DNA of 64,000 bases from Eudorina sp. 2006-703-Eu-15 (GCA_003117195.1 BDSI01000165.1:160910-224909); one strand, 5' to 3'; positions 47,979 to 62,200 are shown, counted from the stretch's first letter. Notes: generated from the sequence alone by a model not told the origin. Numbers and translations: made by a program.

Positions 47979-50900
47979 TCATCGGAAGATGAGGTCCGCC
48001 AGGCGTGTGGGTAAGTCTCCGACTCGATGGCACGTCCGTACCCGCGTGTGTTCGCAGCTGCCTTCAGGGTATGAGCTGACTCGTTGCGTCTTTGCTTGCA
48101 GGCGGGCGCATCGAAAGGGGAGGTCCGCCAGGTAGGCGTGTGGGTAAGTCACCGACTCGATGGCACGTCGATACCCGCGGATGTGCGCAGCTGCCTTCAG
48201 GGTATGAGCTGACTCGTTGCGTCTTTGCTTGCAGGCGGGCTCATCGGAAGAGGAGGTCCGCCAGGGGTGTGGGTAAGTCACCGACTCGATGGCACGTCGA
48301 TACCCGCGGATGTCCGCAGCTGCCTTCAGGGTATGAGCTGACTCGTTGCGTCTTTGCTTGCAGGCGGGCTCATCGGAAGATGAGGTCCGCCAGGCGTGTG
48401 GGTAAGTCTCCGACTCGATGGCACGTCCGTACCCGCGTGTGTTCGCAGCTGCATTGAGGGTATGAGCTGACTCGTTGCGTCTGCTTGCAGGCGGGCTCAT
48501 CGAAAGGGGAGGTCCGCCAGGGGTGTGGGTAGGTCTCCGACTCGATGGCACGTCCGTACCCGCGTGTGTTCGCAGCTGCCTTGAGGGTATGAGCTGACTC
48601 GTTGCGTCTTTGCTTGCAGGCGGGCTCATCGAAAGGGGAGGTCCGCCAGGGGTGTGGGTAAGTCACCGACTCGATGGCACGTCCGTACCCGCGGAAGTCC
48701 GCAGCTGCCTTCAGGGTATGAGCTGACTCATTGCCTCTTAGTATGCAGGCGGGCTCATCGGAAGAAGAGGTCCGCCAGGGGTGTGGGTAGGTCTCCGACT
48801 CGATGGCACGTCCGTACCCGCGGAAGTCCGCAGCTGCCTTCAGGGTATGAGCTGACTCATTGCCTCTTAGTATGCAGGCGGGCGCATCGAAAGGGGAGGT
48901 CCGCCAGGCGTGTAGGTAAGTCACCGACTCGATGGCACGTCCGTACCCGCGGAAGTCCGCAGCTGCCTTGAGGGTATGAGCTGACTCGTTGCGTCTTTGC
49001 TTGCAGGCGGGCTCATCGGAAGAGGAGGTCCGCCAGGCGTGTGGGTAAGTCACCGACTCGATGGCACGTCGATACCCGCGGATGTCCGCAGCTGCCTTCA
49101 GGGTATGAGCTGACTCGTTGCGTCTTTGCTTGCAGGCGGGCTCATCGGAAGATGAGGTCCGCCAGGTAGGCGTGTGGGTAAGTCACCGACTCGATGGCAC
49201 GTCGATACCCGCGGATGTGCGCAGCTGCCTTCAGGGTATGAGCTGACTCGTTGCGTCTTTGCTTGCAGGCGGGCTCATCGGAAGAGGAGGTCCGCCAGGG
49301 GTGTGGGTAAGTCACCGACTCGATGGCACGTCGATACCCGCGGATGTCCGCAGCTGCCTTCAGGGTATGAGCTGACTCGTTGCGTCTTTGCTTGCAGGCG
49401 GGCTCATCGGAAGATGAGGTCCGCCAGGCGTGTGGGTAAGTCTCCGACTCGATGGCACGTCCGTACCCGCGTGTGTTCGCAGCTGCATTGAGGGTATGAG
49501 CTGACTCGTTGCGTCTTTGCTTGCAGGCGGGCTCATCGAAAGGGGAGGTCCGCCAGGGGTGTGGGTAGGTCTCCGACTCGATGGCACGTCCGTACCCGCG
49601 TGTGTTCGCAGCTGCCTTGAGGGTATGAGCTGACTCGTTGCGTCTTTGCTTGCAGGCGGGCTCATCGAAAGGGGAGGTCCGCCAGGGGTGTGGGTAAGTC
49701 ACCGACTCGATGGCACGTCCGTACCCGCGGAAGTCCGCAGCTGCCTTCAGGGTATGAGCTGACTCATTGCCTCTTAGTATGCAGGCGGGCTCATCGGAAG
49801 AAGAGGTCCGCCAGGGGTGTGGGTAGGTCTCCGACTCGATGGCACGTCCGTACCCGCGGAAGTCCGCAGCTGCCTTCAGGGTATGAGCTGACTCATTGCC
49901 TCTTAGTATGCAGGCGGGCGCATCGAAAGGGGAGGTCCGCCAGGCGTGTAGGTAAGTCACCGACTCGATGGCACGTCCGTACCCGCGGAAGTCCGCAGCT
50001 GCCTTGAGGGTATGAGCTGACTCGTTGCGTCTTTGCTTGCAGGCGGGCTCATCGGAAGAGGAGGTCCGCCAGGCGTGTGGGTAAGTCACCGACTCGATGG
50101 CACGTCGATACCCGCGGATGTCCGCAGCTGCCTTCAGGGTATGAGCTGACTCGTTGCGTCTTTGCTTGCAGGCGGGCTCATCGGAAGATGAGGTCCGCCA
50201 GGTAGGCGTGTGGGTAAGTCACCGACTCGATGGCACGTCGATACCCGCGGATGTGCGCAGCTGCCTTCAGGGTATGAGCTGACTCGTTGCGTCTTTGCTT
50301 GCAGGCGGGCTCATCGGAAGAGGAGGTCCGCCAGGGGTGTGGGTAAGTCACCGACTCGATGGCACGTCGATACCCGCGGATGTCCGCAGCTGCCTTCAGG
50401 GTATGAGCTGACTCGTTGCGTCTTTGCTTGCAGGCGGGCTCATCGGAAGATGAGGTCCGCCAGGCGTGTGGGTAAGTCTCCGACTCGATGGCACGTCCGT
50501 ACCCGCGTGTGTTCGCAGCTGCATTGAGGGTATGAGCTGACTCGTTGCGTCTGCTTGCAGGCGGGCTCATCGAAAGGGGAGGTCCGCCAGGGGTGTGGGT
50601 AGGTCTCCGACTCGATGGCACGTCCGTACCCGCGTGTGTTCGCAGCTGCCTTGAGGGTATGAGCTGACTCGTTGCGTCTTTGCTTGCAGGCGGGCTCATC
50701 GAAAGGGGAGGTCCGCCAGGGGTGTGGGTAAGTCACCGACTCGATGGCACGTCCGTACCCGCGGAAGTCCGCAGCTGCCTTCAGGGTATGAGCTGACTCA
50801 TTGCCTCTTAGTATGCAGGCGGGCTCATCGGAAGAAGAGGTCCGCCAGGGGTGTGGGTAGGTCTCCGACTCGATGGCACGTCCGTACCCGCGGAAGTCCG

Positions 50901-52080
50901 CAGCTGCCTTCAGGGTATGAGCTGACTCATTGCCTCTTAGTATGCAGGCGGGCGCATCGAAAGGGGAGGTCCGCCAGGCGTGTAGGTAAGTCACCGACTC
51001 GATGGCACGTCCGTACCCGCGGAAGTCCGCAGCTGCCTTGAGGGTATGAGCTGACTCGTTGCGTCTTTGCTTGCAGGCGGGCTCATCGGAAGAGGAGGTC
51101 CGCCAGGCGTGTGGGTAAGTCACCGACTCGATGGCACGTCGATACCCGCGGATGTCCGCAGCTGCCTTCAGGGTATGAGCTGACTCGTTGCGTCTTTGCT
51201 TGCAGGCGGGCTCATCGGAAGATGAGGTCCGCCAGGTAGGCGTGTGGGTAAGTCACCGACTCGATGGCACGTCGATACCCGCGGATGTGCGCAGCTGCCT
51301 TCAGGGTATGAGCTGACTCGTTGCGTCTTTGCTTGCAGGCGGGCTCATCGGAAGAGGAGGTCCGCCAGGGGTGTGGGTAAGTCACCGACTCGATGGCACG
51401 TCGATACCCGCGGATGTCCGCAGCTGCCTTCAGGGTATGAGCTGACTCGTTGCGTCTTTGCTTGCAGGCGGGCTCATCGGAAGATGAGGTCCGCCAGGCG
51501 TGTGGGTAAGTCTCCGACTCGATGGCACGTCCGTACCCGCGTGTGTTCGCAGCTGCATTGAGGGTATGAGCTGACTCGTTGCGTCTTTGCTTGCAGGCGG
51601 GCTCATCGAAAGGGGAGGTCCGCCAGGGGTGTGGGTAGGTCTCCGACTCGATGGCACGTCCGTACCCGCGTGTGTTCGCAGCTGCCTTGAGGGTATGAGC
51701 TGACTCGTTGCGTCTTTGCTTGCAGGCGGGCTCATCGAAAGGGGAGGTCCGCCAGGGGTGTGGGTAAGTCACCGACTCGATGGCACGTCCGTACCCGCGG
51801 AAGTCCGCAGCTGCCTTCAGGGTATGAGCTGACTCGTTGCGTCTTTGCTTGCAGGCGGGCTCATCGAAAGGGGAGGTCCGCCAGGCGTGTGGGTAAGTCA
51901 CCGACTCGATGGCACGTCCGTACCCGCGTGTGTTCGCAGCTGCATTGAGGGTATGAGCTGACTCATTGCCTCTTAGTATGCAGGCGGGCTCATCGGAAGA
52001 AGAGGTCCGCCATGGGTGTGGGTAGGTCTCCGACTCGATGGCACGTCCGTACCCGCGGAAGTCCGCAGCTGCCTTCAGGG
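47979..52080 (+). repeat. Higher-order repeat: 8-unit blocks of 1,034-1,036 bp
   Basis: Characteristic variant monomers recur at a fixed spacing. One pair of marker monomers occurs at 48654, 49690 and 50724 (1,036 and 1,034 bp apart). Another set occurs at 49174, 50210 and 51244. The 2-bp difference is explained by a 127-bp monomer in one block, and the excess over 8 x 129 by one 133-bp monomer per block. Blocks of the same type reappear, with more small deletions, at about 53.6-56.6 kb (54173 and 55207; 54691 and 55725). Confidence 0.9.
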
Positions 52081-52536
52081 TATGAGCTGACTCATTGCCT
52101 CTTAGTATGCAGGCGGCGCATCGAAAGGGAGGTCCGCCAGGCGTGTAGGTAAGTCACCGACTCGATGGCACGTCCGTACCGCGGAAGTCCGCAGCTGCCT
52201 TGAGGGTATGAGCTGACTCGTTGCGTCTTTGCTTGCAGGCGGCTCATCGGAAGAGGAGGTCCGCCAGGCGTGTGGGTAAGTCACCGACTCGATGGCACGT
52301 CCGTACCCGCGGAAGTCCGCAGCTGCCTTCAGGGTATGAGCTGACTCGTTGCGTCTTTGCTTGCAGGCGGGCTCATCGGAAGAGGAGGTCCGCCAGGGGT
52401 GTGGGTAGGTCCCGACTCGATGGACGTCGATACCGCGGAAGTCCGCAGCTGCCTTCAGGGTATGCGCTGACTCGTTGCGTCTTTGCTTGCAGGCGGGCGC
52501 ATCGGAAGAGGAGGTCCGCCAGGGGTGTGGGTAGGT

Positions 52537-52639
<103 letters not shown>

Positions 52640-55600
52640 AGTCACCGACTCGATGGCACGTCGATACCCGCGTGTGCGCAGCTGCCTTCAGGGTATGCGC
52701 TGACTCGTTGCGTCTTTGCTTGCAGGCGGGCTCATCGAAAGGGAGGTCCGCCAGGCGTGTGGGTAGGTTCCCGACTCGATGGCACGTCCGTACCCGCGTG
52801 TGTTCGCAGCGGCCTTCAGGGTATGAGCTGACTCGTTGCCTCTTAGTATGCAGGCGGGCTCATCGGAAGAAGAGGTCCGCCAGGGGTGTGGGTAGGTCTC
52901 CGACTCGATGGCACGTCCGTACCCGCGTGTGTTCGCAGCTGCCTTCAGGGTATGAGCTGACTCGTTGCGTCTTTGCTTGCAGGCGGGCTCATCGAAAGGG
53001 GAGGTCCGCCAGGCGTGTGGGTAAGTCTCCGACTCGATGGCACGTCCGTACCCGCGGAAGTCCGCAGCTGCCTTGAGGGTATGAGCTGACTCGTTGCGTC
53101 TTTGCTTGCAGGCGGCGCATCGAAAGGGGAGGTCCGCCAGGGGTGTGGGTAAGTCACCGACTCGATGGCACGTCGTACCCGCGGATGTCCGCAGCTGCCT
53201 TCAGGGTATGAGCTGACTCATTGCGTCTTTGCTTGCAGGCGGGCGCATCGAAAGGGGAGGTCCGCCAGGGGTGTGGGTAGGTCTCCGACTCGATGGCACG
53301 TCCGTACCCGCGGAAGTCCGCAGCTGCCTTCAGGGTATGAGCTGACTCGTTGCGTCTTTGCTTGCAGGCGGGCGCATCGAAAGGGGAGGTCCGCCAGGGG
53401 TGTGGGTAGGTCTACGACTCGATGGCACGTCCGTACCCGCGGAAGTCCGCAGCTGCCTTCAGGGTATGAGCTGACTCATTGCGTCTTTGCTTGCAGGCGG
53501 GCTCATCGAAAGGGAGGTCCGCCAGGCGTGTGGGTAAGTCTCCGACTCGATGGCACGTCGTACCCGCGATGTGCGCAGCTGCCTTCAGGGTATGAGCTGA
53601 CTCGTTGCGTCTTTGCTTGCAGGCGGGCTCATCGAAAGGGAGGTCCGCCAGTAGGCGTGTGGGTAAGTCACCGACTCGATGGCACGTCGATACCCGCGGA
53701 TGTGCGCAGCTGCCTTCAGGGTATGAGCTGACTCGTTGCGTCTTTGCTTGCAGGCGGGCTCATCGGAAGAGGAGGTCCGCCAGGGGTGTGGGTAAGTCAC
53801 CGACTCGATGGCACGTCGATACCCGCGGATGTCCGCAGCTGCCTTCAGGGTATGAGCTGACTCGTTGCGTCTTTGCTTGCAGGCGGGCTCATCGGAAGAT
53901 GAGGTCCGCCAGGCGTGTGGGTAAGTCTCCGACTCGATGGCACGTCCGTACCCGCGTGTGTTCGCAGCTGCCTTCAGGGTATGAGCTGACTCGTTGCGTC
54001 TGCTTGCAGGCGGGCTCATCGAAAGGGGAGGTCCGCCAGGGGTGTGGGTAGGTCTCCGACTCGATGGCACGTCCGTACCCGCGTGTGTTCGCAGCTGCCT
54101 TGAGGGTATGAGCTGACTCGTTGCGTCTTTGCTTGCAGGCGGGCTCATCGAAAGGGGAGGTCCGCCAGGGGTGTGGGTAAGTCACCGACTCGATGGCACG
54201 TCCGTACCCGCGGAAGTCCGCAGCTGCCTTCAGGGTATGAGCTGACTCATTGCCTCTTAGTATGCAGGCGGGCTCATCGAAGAAGAGGTCCGCCAGGGGT
54301 GTGGGTAGGTCTCCGACTCGATGGCACGTCCGTACCCGCGGAAGTCCGCAGCTGCCTTCAGGGTATGAGCTGACTCATTGCCTCTTAGTATGCAGGCGGG
54401 CGCATCGAAAGGGGAGGTCCGCCAGGCGTGTAGGTAAGTCACCGACTCGATGGCACGTCCGTACCGCGGAAGTCCGCAGCTGCCTTGAGGGTATGAGCTG
54501 ACTCGTTGCGTCTTTGCTTGCAGGCGGGCTCATCGGAAGAGGAGGTCCGCCAGGCGTGTGGGTAAGTCACCGACTCGATGGCACGTCGATACCCGCGGAT
54601 GTCCGCAGCTGCCTTCAGGGTATGAGCTGACTCGTTGCGTCTTTGCTTGCAGGCGGGCTCATCGGAAGATGAGGTCCGCCAGGTAGGCGTGTGGGTAAGT
54701 CACCGACTCGATGGCACGTCGATACCCGCGGATGTGCGCAGCTGCCTTCAGGGTATGAGCTGACTCGTTGCGTCTTTGCTTGCAGGCGGGCTCATCGGAA
54801 GAGGAGGTCCGCCAGGGGTGTGGGTAAGTCACCGACTCGATGGCACGTCGATACCCGCGGATGTCCGCAGCTGCCTTCAGGGTATGAGCTGACTCGTTGC
54901 GTCTTTGCTTGCAGGCGGGCTCATCGGAAGATGAGGTCCGCCAGGCGTGTGGGTAAGTCTCCGACTCGATGGCACGTCCGTACCCGCGTGTGTTCGCAGC
55001 TGCATTGAGGGTATGAGCTGACTCGTTGCGTCTTTGCTTGCAGGCGGGCTCATCGAAAGGGGAGGTCCGCCAGGGGTGTGGGTAGGTCTCCGACTCGATG
55101 GCACGTCCGTACCCGCGTGTGTTCGCAGCTGCCTTGAGGGTATGAGCTGACTCGTTGCGTCTTTGCTTGCAGGCGGGCTCATCGAAAGGGGAGGTCCGCC
55201 AGGGGTGTGGGTAAGTCACCGACTCGATGGCACGTCCGTACCCGCGGAAGTCCGCAGCTGCCTTCAGGGTATGAGCTGACTCATTGCCTCTTAGTATGCA
55301 GGCGGCTCATCGGAAGAAGAGGTCCGCCAGGGGTGTGGGTAGGTCTCCGACTCGATGGCACGTCCGTACCGCGGAAGTCCGCAGCTGCCTTCAGGGTATG
55401 AGCTGACTCATTGCCTCTTAGTATGCAGGCGGGCGCATCGAAAGGGGAGGTCCGCCAGGCGTGTAGGTAAGTCACCGACTCGATGGCACGTCCGTACCCG
55501 CGGAAGTCCGCAGCTGCCTTGAGGGTATGAGCTGACTCGTTGCGTCTTTGCTTGCAGGCGGGCTCATCGGAAGAGGAGGTCCGCCAGGCGTGTGGGTAAG

Positions 55601-56982
55601 TCACCGACTCGATGGCACGTCGATACCCGCGGATGTCCGCAGCTGCCTTCAGGGTATGAGCTGACTCGTTGCGTCTTTGCTTGCAGGCGGGCTCATCGGA
55701 AGATGAGGTCCGCCAGGTAGGCGTGTGGGTAAGTCACCGACTCGATGGCACGTCGATACCCGCGGATGTGCGCAGCTGCCTTCAGGGTATGAGCTGACTC
55801 GTTGCGTCTTTGCTTGCAGGCGGGCTCATCGGAAGAGGAGGTCCGCCAGGGGTGTGGGTAAGTCACCGACTCGATGGCACGTCGATACCGCGGATGTCCG
55901 CAGCTGCCTTCAGGGTATGAGCTGACTCGTTGCGTCTTTGCTTGCAGGCGGGCTCATCGGAAGATGAGGTCCGCCAGGCGTGTGGGTAAGTCTCCGACTC
56001 GATGGCACGTCCGTACCCGCGTGTGTTCGCAGCTGCATTGAGGGTATGAGCTGACTCGTTGCGTCTTTGCTTGCAGGCGGGCTCATCGAAAGGGGAGGTC
56101 CGCCAGGGGTGTGGGTAGGTCTCCGACTCGATGGCACGTCCGTACCCGCGTGTGTTCGCAGCTGCCTTGAGGGTATGAGCTGACTCGTTGCGTCTTTGCT
56201 TGCAGGCGGGCTCATCGAAAGGGAGGTCCGCCAGGGGTGTGGGTAAGTCACCGACTCGATGGCACGTCCGTACCCGCGGAAGTCCGCAGCTGCCTTCAGG
56301 GTATGAGCTGACTCATTGCCTCTTAGTATGCAGGCGGCCGCATCGAAAGGGAGGTCCGCCAGGCGTGTAGGTAAGTCACCGACTCGATGGCACGTCCGTA
56401 CCCGCGGAAGTCCGCAGCTGCCTTGAGGGTATGAGCTGACTCGTTGCGTCTTTGCTTGCAGGCGGGCTCATCGGAAGAGGAGGTCCGCCAGGCGTGTGGG
56501 TAAGTCACCGACTCGATGGCACGTCGATACCGCGGATGTCCGCAGCTGCCTTCAGGGTATGAGCTGACTCGTTGCGTCTTTGCTTGCAGGCGGGCTCATC
56601 GGAAGATGAGGTCCGCCAGGTAGGCGTGTGGGTAAGTCACCGACTCGATGGCACGTCGATACCCGCGGATGTGCGCAGCTGCCTTCAGGGTATGAGCTGA
56701 CTCGTTGCGTCTTTGCTTGCAGGCGGGCGCATCAAAAGAGGACGTCCGCCAGGGGTGTGGGTAGGTCTCCGACTCGATGGCACGTCCGTACCCGCGTGTG
56801 TTCGCAGCTGCCTTCAGGGTATGAGCTGACTCATTGCCTCTTAGTATGCAGGCGGGCTCATCGGAAGAGGAGGTCCGCCAGGGGTGTGGGTAGGTCTCCG
56901 ACTCGATGGCACGTCTGTAACCGCGGAAGTCCGCAGCTGCCTTCAGGGCATGAGCTGACTCATTGCGTCTTTGCTTGCAGGC

Positions 56983-57381
56983 AGGGTGGCTATCTTAAGA
57001 TATAAATATCTATTCGGCCGAAAAACTTCTGAAATTTTAGATACTTTTGGCCTGCCAAAACATGGAGTTTAAGGTACTTTGACCCCTCGAGTGGGACATG
57101 ATATCTTCCCGTTGACATATACTCGGACGAGTGATGGGGTCCCCGATATCTCCCACCCGGGGTCGGTTCTCGTCGTCTGCAGTCATCTATGGCTAGGTGA
57201 TGTACTTATGGGTTCGGATCGTGGAAGTTCTCCATCAATGTTGCGCCCTGTCCGCTGCCCTCTGTAGATACTTCGGGCCGTTTCCAGTTAGAAATATCTC
57301 CCCATAGACAGATACTTTCAGCGTTTCGAAGCCAGGTGTATCTCTGGCCGTAGATACTCCCAAAAATAAGATAGCCACCCT
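56983..57381. mobile_element. 399-bp inverted-repeat element, array copy 1
   Basis: Perfect 15-bp terminal inverted repeats AGGGTGGCTATCTTA / TAAGATAGCCACCCT, flanked by a perfect 10-bp direct repeat GCTTGCAGGC (56973-56982 and 57382-57391). AT-rich interior with several AGATACT/AGTATC motifs. No transposase frame, so non-autonomous. A 10-bp target duplication suits Mutator-like elements (9-11 bp) better than hAT (8 bp); the superfamily is inference. The matching empty site is at 46556-46565 in the same array. Confidence 0.93.
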
Positions 57382-58162
57382 GCTTGCAGGCGGGCTCATC
57401 GGAAGAGGAGGTCCGCCAGGGGTGTGGGTAGGTCTCCGACTCGATGGTACGTCGATACCGCGGATGTCCGCAGCTGCCTTCAGGGTATGAGCTGACTCGT
57501 TGCGTCTTTGCTTGCAGGCGGGCTCATCGGAAGAGGAGGTCCGCCAGGGGTGTGGGTAGGTCTCCGACTCGATGGTACGTCGATACCCGCGGATGTCCGC
57601 AGCTGCCTTCAGGGTATGAGCTGACTCGTTGCGTCTTTGCTTGCAGGCGGCTCATCGGAAGAGGAGGTCCGCCAGGGGTGTGGGTAGGTCTCCGACTCGA
57701 TGGTACGTCGATACCGCGGATGTCCGCAGCTGCCTTCAGGGTATGAGCTGACTCGTTGCGTCTTTGCTTGCAGGCGGGCTCATCGGAAGAGGAGGTCCGC
57801 CAGGGGTGTGGGTAGATCTCCGACTCGATGGCACGTCCGTACCCGCGTGTGTTCGCAGCTGCCTTGAGGGTATGAGCTGACTCGTTGCGTCTTTGCTTGC
57901 AGGCGGGCTCATCGGAAGAGGAGGTCCGCCAGGGGTGTGGGTAAGTCACCGACTCGATGGCACGTCGATACCCGCGTGTGTTCGCAGCTGCCTTCAGGGT
58001 ATGCGCTGACTCGTTGCGTCTTTGCTTGCAGGCGGGCTCATCGAAAGGGGAGGTCCGCCAGGGGTGTGGGTAGGTCTCCGACTCGATGGCACGTCTGTAA
58101 CCGCGGAAGTCCGCAGCTGCCTTCAGGGCATGAGCTGACTCATTGCGTCTTTGCTTGCAGGC

Positions 58163-58561
58163 AGGGTGGCTATCTTAAGATATAAATATCTATTCGGCCG
58201 AAAAACTTCTGAAATTTTAGATACTTTTGGCCTGCCAAAACATGGAGTTTAAGGTACTTTGACCCCTCGAGTGGGACATGATATCTTCCCGTTGACATAT
58301 ACTCGGACGAGTGATGGGGTCCCCGATATCTCCCACCCGGGGTCGGTTCTCGTCGTCTGCAGTCATCTATGGCTAGGTGATGTACTTATGGGTTCGGATC
58401 GTGGAAGTTCTCCATCAATGTTGCGCCCTGTCCGCTGCCCTCTGTAGATACTTCGGGCCGTTTCCAGTTAGAAATATCTCCCCATAGACAGATACTTTCA
58501 GCGTTTCGAAGCCAGGTGTATCTCTGGCCGTAGATACTCCCAAAAATAAGATAGCCACCCT
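58163..58561. mobile_element. 399-bp inverted-repeat element, array copy 2
   Basis: Reads as identical in length, ends and interior to copy 1, exactly 1,180 bp downstream, with the same target duplication GCTTGCAGGC (58153-58162 and 58562-58571) and the same rare flanking monomer (CACGTCTGTAACCGCGG). It therefore arose by duplication of a roughly 1.2-kb array segment rather than by a second insertion. Confidence 0.93.
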
Positions 58562-58739
58562 GCTTGCAGGCGGGCTCATCGGAAGAGGAGGTCCGCCAGG
58601 GGTGTGGGTAGGTCTCCGACTCGATGGTACGTCGATACCCGCGGATGTCCGCAGCTGCCTTCAGGGTATGAGCTGACTCGTTGCGTCTTTGCTTGCAGGC
58701 GGGCTCATCGGAAGAGGAGGTCCGCCAGGGGTGTGGGTA

Positions 58740-59130
58740 CACTCGGGGAACGCACGGTACTTTGGAAGTCTCTTATCCTCTTCGGGAGGTCTTTGGCAGG
58801 TCTTTGGAGGCTATTTGGGCGCAACCAAAGCGCTTCAGCCGCACCCAAAGAGAAGCCAAAGAGCCCTCTTTGGAAAGCGCCCCAAAGCCGCAAGCAAAGA
58901 AGGTCGCAAAGAGCCGTCTTCGGTTTCGTCTTTGGTATGTAACAAAGATACGTTTCTGTGGGAAAATCAGATATCTTCCTGTATGTAATGCAATATATAT
59001 AGACCTTTACGGACTGAATTATAAGCAGTGAAACGGAAGGGCTCAGGGAGCGTACAACAGGATCCGGTCAACATCTTTGGCGCCACCCAAAGACATCCCA
59101 AAGGGAACCAATTCACTCAGGCCCGGCCGA
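58740..59130. repeat. Subterminal CTTTGG/CCAAAG motif cluster of the CACTA element
   Basis: CTTTGG and its complement CCAAAG or CAAAG recur more than a dozen times, in both orientations, from the CACTC terminus to about 59,100. CACTA elements carry arrays of short subterminal motifs bound by an element-encoded protein; the binding role here is inferred. Confidence 0.75.
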
Positions 59131-59229
59131 CCGTTCGACATGTGAATGTAAACCAGCCTTGCCCTCTACAACACCATTATACATATGAAAGCGTGGAGCG
59201 GGTCTGCCCTCAGATAATGTCTACAGACA

Positions 59230-62200
59230 ATGTCTAAATTTCAATTATGCGACAACGATATAGACTATTACTGGAAATGGCCACGACTCTTAGAGTGCGG
59301 TCTAGCGGTGCAGCACTTCGACGGGCGGTTCTCGTGTCTTCGTTGCTATCGGCGCGACATTACTAGCAAGTTCATATACCAACATGTCAAAGACTGCCGG
59401 GAGAATCACCCGAATCAGCCGCTTGCACGGGTTAATACTCTTGCACTTGAGGGTGACAATGACCGGAACCGCCGTCTGGCAGCGGTCGTTGACAGAAGGG
59501 AACGTCACGGGCTCTTCAAGAAGCAACGCGAAGAGACTACAAAGGCAGGCAGAGACGACGACGGGTCCCCTTCATTCCGTCAACGGCACGGTAGTTATAT
59601 GGTGCAAGCGCCCGAAGTCGACATGATGGCGTACACTACTCCAAAGCTGCGCAGTATCTTGGCACGGTTTGCACCCTCAGGGCGGGGGCAACCCGCCATG
59701 CGTGCGTCACCGTACATGTCACCAGGGGCCCATCGGGACAACAGCCCCCCACAACAGCAGAGTCCCTCAGGTTGCAGCACATCATCGACGGAATCATCTG
59801 GGGACTCAACTGGGGAATCATCTGTGGAATCATCTGGGGAATCATCTGGGGAGTCATCTGGGGATTCATCTGGGGAGTCATCTGGGGAATCATCTGGCAA
59901 CCTAGACGATAGCTCAACCCCAAGCTCAAGGGGTACTCGCGGGAGGGGCAATGTGTCAGATCCAGCCTCGACACCCACAGGCACCACGACAGATTCACAG
60001 TCTGGTGGGAGCAGTACCCCTCTCTCAGGTTCTCGTACTAGCAGCTGCCCGAGTGCCACTTCGGGTTCGGTCTCTGGCTCCCAATCTGTATCGCCGAGTC
60101 CGTCGTGTAGCCCGTCTCCCATGTCCACCGGAGGTTACAGTGATGCTGGGGGCAGCCCGTTGGAACCTCAGCAGCCATGTAATTATGCCGATGCCATGAT
60201 GCTAGGCACTCCGCGACTGGTGTCGCCCAGTCTACCCCAGGGTGAGTGTCTTGCAGTCGGCATGCGTGTGTGAAATTGCAGTTGGCATGCATATGTTATC
60301 AAGGTGGTGGGTTCGATTGGCCATTCCCTCAACCTCGCAGATCCCGGGGGCCCCTCGCGCGGCCCATTGGAACTTCAGCAGCCAGGTGATAACGCCGATG
60401 CCACGATGCTAGGTACTCCACAACTGGCGTCGCCCAGATTACCCAGGGTGAGTGACTGGCAGTCGGCGCGCGTGTGTTAACAAGGGTTGTTAAGGTGTTG
60501 GTTCGATTGGCCATTCCCTCAACCTTGCAGATCCCGGGGGCCCCTCGCGCGGCCCATTGGAGCTTCAGCAGCCAGGTGATAACGCCGATGCCACGATGCT
60601 AGGTACTCCACAACTGGCGTCGCCCAGATTACCCCAGGGTGAGTGACTGGCAGTCGGCGCGCGTGTGTTAACAAGGGTTGTTAAGGTGTTGGTTCGATTG
60701 GCCATTCCCTCAACCTTGCAGATCCCGGGGGCCCCTCGCGCGGCCATTGGAGCTTCAGCAGCCAGGTACCACGATGCTAGGTACTCCACAACTGGCGTCG
60801 CCCAGTTTACCCCAGGGTGAGTGACTGGCAGTCGGCGCGTGTGTTATTAAGGTGGTGTGTTCGATTGGCCATTCCCTCAATCTTGCAGATATGGACGTTG
60901 GCACAGTGGATATGGATGTAGGCACAGCGGACCAGCCCGAGTTGACCGACACAGTCCGGGGTGAGTCGCATAGGGAAGTTGCAGGTTCAGGCCAAACCAA
61001 ACCACGCCCTGTTCGTCTTGCTGACAGGGTTTCGGGACGTAACAGAAGAGGAATGGGCTCGCATTGAGATTGGCCCGCCAGAGCATACAGGTTACGACGA
61101 GGGGATACCCAGCGATGGCGGGATACCCAGTGAAGATGAATGGGAGGGTTTCGAAGGTGAGTGGTAACGAGTGACCTCCGGTATACACTCCCACAATGTC
61201 GGCGTCCACGCAACGGACATCTAGTCGTGATGTCGTAAATGCATGATGTGTATAGAGTCACACTGCTTGGGACGCTGTGTGGAGTGTTGTTTCTGGGGCA
61301 TTGGTGATCCCGCGCTGACATAACGGTCGTTCGTGTCCAACCTGACGCAGATGGGTCGATACCAGACGATGATACGTTCGACCTGCCGGATGGGTTGGTA
61401 TCACCAGGCAATGGCAGCAATCGAAATAGACGCCGTAACAATGCATGTGATTGCGGATGCGGACAGCCTTATGTAGGGCGGGGCTCTGTTGATTGGTTTA
61501 AAGCGCACATGGATAAACCGCTGGCCAAAGGTGTGGATGCAGCAGGTCGGACAGTGCACAGCGAGGTGACGACCCGGGAGATGGTGCTGGCCATGCTGGA
61601 GCTCCACGTTCAGCACAACATCGGGAAAGGCCTGATGGACACAATATTGGCGTTATTCAGCAAGGCCATTCCCGGGATTCACTTTCTTCCACCGTCTATT
61701 CACTTGCTTCGGAGGGTTACTGACACGCCTGAACACACGAAGTTCCATGTGCATGTGTGCTCCACTGATGGATGCCCCGGGCACGACTATGGGGCAGTGC
61801 CGCCAAAGGGCGAGTGGGCCAAAATAGCAGATCAGAAGTGCCCCCACTGCGGGGCCAGTCGGTTCAAGACCTCCATTGTTGCCGGTGCGTAGCCACAGAG
61901 CACATGCAGACACGCGTGCCTTGCACAGGGGGGTGGGGATGTGGACGACGCATACAGGACGGTGGTGTGATGCTAGAGGGTTGCTATTCGTTCATCGGGT
62001 CCGTCGGCTTGTCCGCCGACGATTGGTTTGTTTGTGATCCTGTGCGTGCACCCTGTCGTGGTCGATTTCCCAACACGCAGGCAAACCAGTTCTGCAGCCT
62101 TCATCGCAGTACTTTTATTACGGATTGGACAATGTCGTGACGGAGCTCCTAGCGAAAGACCAGCTGTGGGCACAGAGGGCAAGCATCGCATGCCGGGGTG

